Source of the DNA: Proteiniborus ethanoligenes
Lineage (GTDB): Bacteria > Bacillota > Clostridia > Tissierellales > Proteiniboraceae
Length of the DNA: 64,000 nt
Direction: 5' to 3'
NCBI RefSeq assembly: GCF_900107485.1
Contig: NZ_FNQE01000015.1
Location: forward strand, 1-64,000
In this document: positions 63,991-64,000 of the stretch, piece by piece
How the letters are laid out: every line of letters starts with the position of its first letter
How positions within the stretch are numbered: position 1 is the first letter of the stretch
Program-made: the position numbers and the translations under genes
Notes under the pieces: model-generated
Told to the model about the DNA's origin: nothing
The model's database searches: none
Seen by the model: only the letters and a program-made list of their open reading frames with translations

Positions 63991-64000
63991 TTGGAGAAAT
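63991..64000 (+). CDS. fliJ: Probable start of fliJ, cut by window edge
   Basis: A TTG at 63991 follows AAGGGAG (63976-63982) by 8 bases and opens a frame reading Met-Glu-Lys before the window ends. In flagellar operons fliJ follows fliI. The call rests on the site and position only. Confidence 0.4.

Noticed and set aside
1-64000. CRISPR arrays, tRNA or rRNA genes, prophage or defence islands
   Set aside because: No regularly spaced repeats, cloverleaf sequences, rRNA-like blocks, or clusters of phage or defence genes were seen.

Overview
The window is low-GC, gene-dense DNA from a motile, endospore-forming Firmicute, most likely a Clostridia member (an Alkaliphilus/Tissierella-type organism is my best guess from gene order; the species cannot be fixed by eye). 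The evidence is RemA, YlbJ, FapR, CodY, FabK, a C4-zinc L28, strong AGGAGG ribosome-binding sites and frequent TTG/GTG starts. Nearly all genes are core housekeeping genes in conserved Firmicutes order on the + strand. Only rpmB, ylbJ, ylbM, one CmpB-like membrane gene and two transposases lie on the - strand. I saw no rRNA, tRNA or CRISPR.

Layout. 1-260: start of an IS110-family transposase cut by the window edge, with its structured non-coding end. 330-13575: remA, gmk, rpoZ, coaBC, priA, def, fmt, rsmB, rlmN, stp, prkC, rsgA, rpe. 13627-15002: TPP riboswitch, thiT, thiN. 15096-21737: a small membrane protein, rpmB (-), then asp23, fakA, recG, rsmD, coaD and a coiled-coil gene behind a long structured leader. 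21773-24426: ylbJ and ylbM (-). 24603-33653: ackA, yceD, rpmF, then the type II fatty-acid cluster fapR, plsX, fabH, fabK, fabD, fabG, acpP, fabF under a FapR operator. 33917-42423: rnc, an Elp3-like radical SAM gene, smc, ftsY, ylxM, ffh. 42437-44320: a complete insertion sequence. 44343-50562: rpsP, khpA, rimM, trmD, rplS, rbgA, rnhB, a ylqG/ylqH-like pair, yraN. 51332-57893: cyclophilin, comM, dprA, topA, codY. 58173-63971: start of the flagellar operon, flgB, flgC, fliE, fliF, fliG, fliH, fliI, with fliJ beginning at the edge.

Functionally the genes form modules: translation and ribosome assembly (def, fmt, rsmB, rlmN, rsgA, L28, L32, S16, L19, rimM, trmD, rbgA), the SRP pathway (ftsY, ylxM, ffh), lipid synthesis controlled by malonyl-CoA through FapR, fatty-acid activation (fakA), chromosome and DNA maintenance (priA, recG, smc, topA, dprA, comM), a Ser/Thr kinase-phosphatase pair, and the flagellar basal body with its export ATPase.

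I found no wholly new multi-gene system. The points most worth checking are: the IS110 non-coding end as a candidate bridge RNA; a short upstream ORF that appears to unmask the remA ribosome-binding site; a long multi-hairpin leader before asp23-fakA; a 16-bp hairpin before rnc that could be an RNase III autoregulatory site; and the insertion sequence that splits the tight ffh-rpsP junction, with a recoverable ancestral sequence and a perfect TATAAT created at the join.
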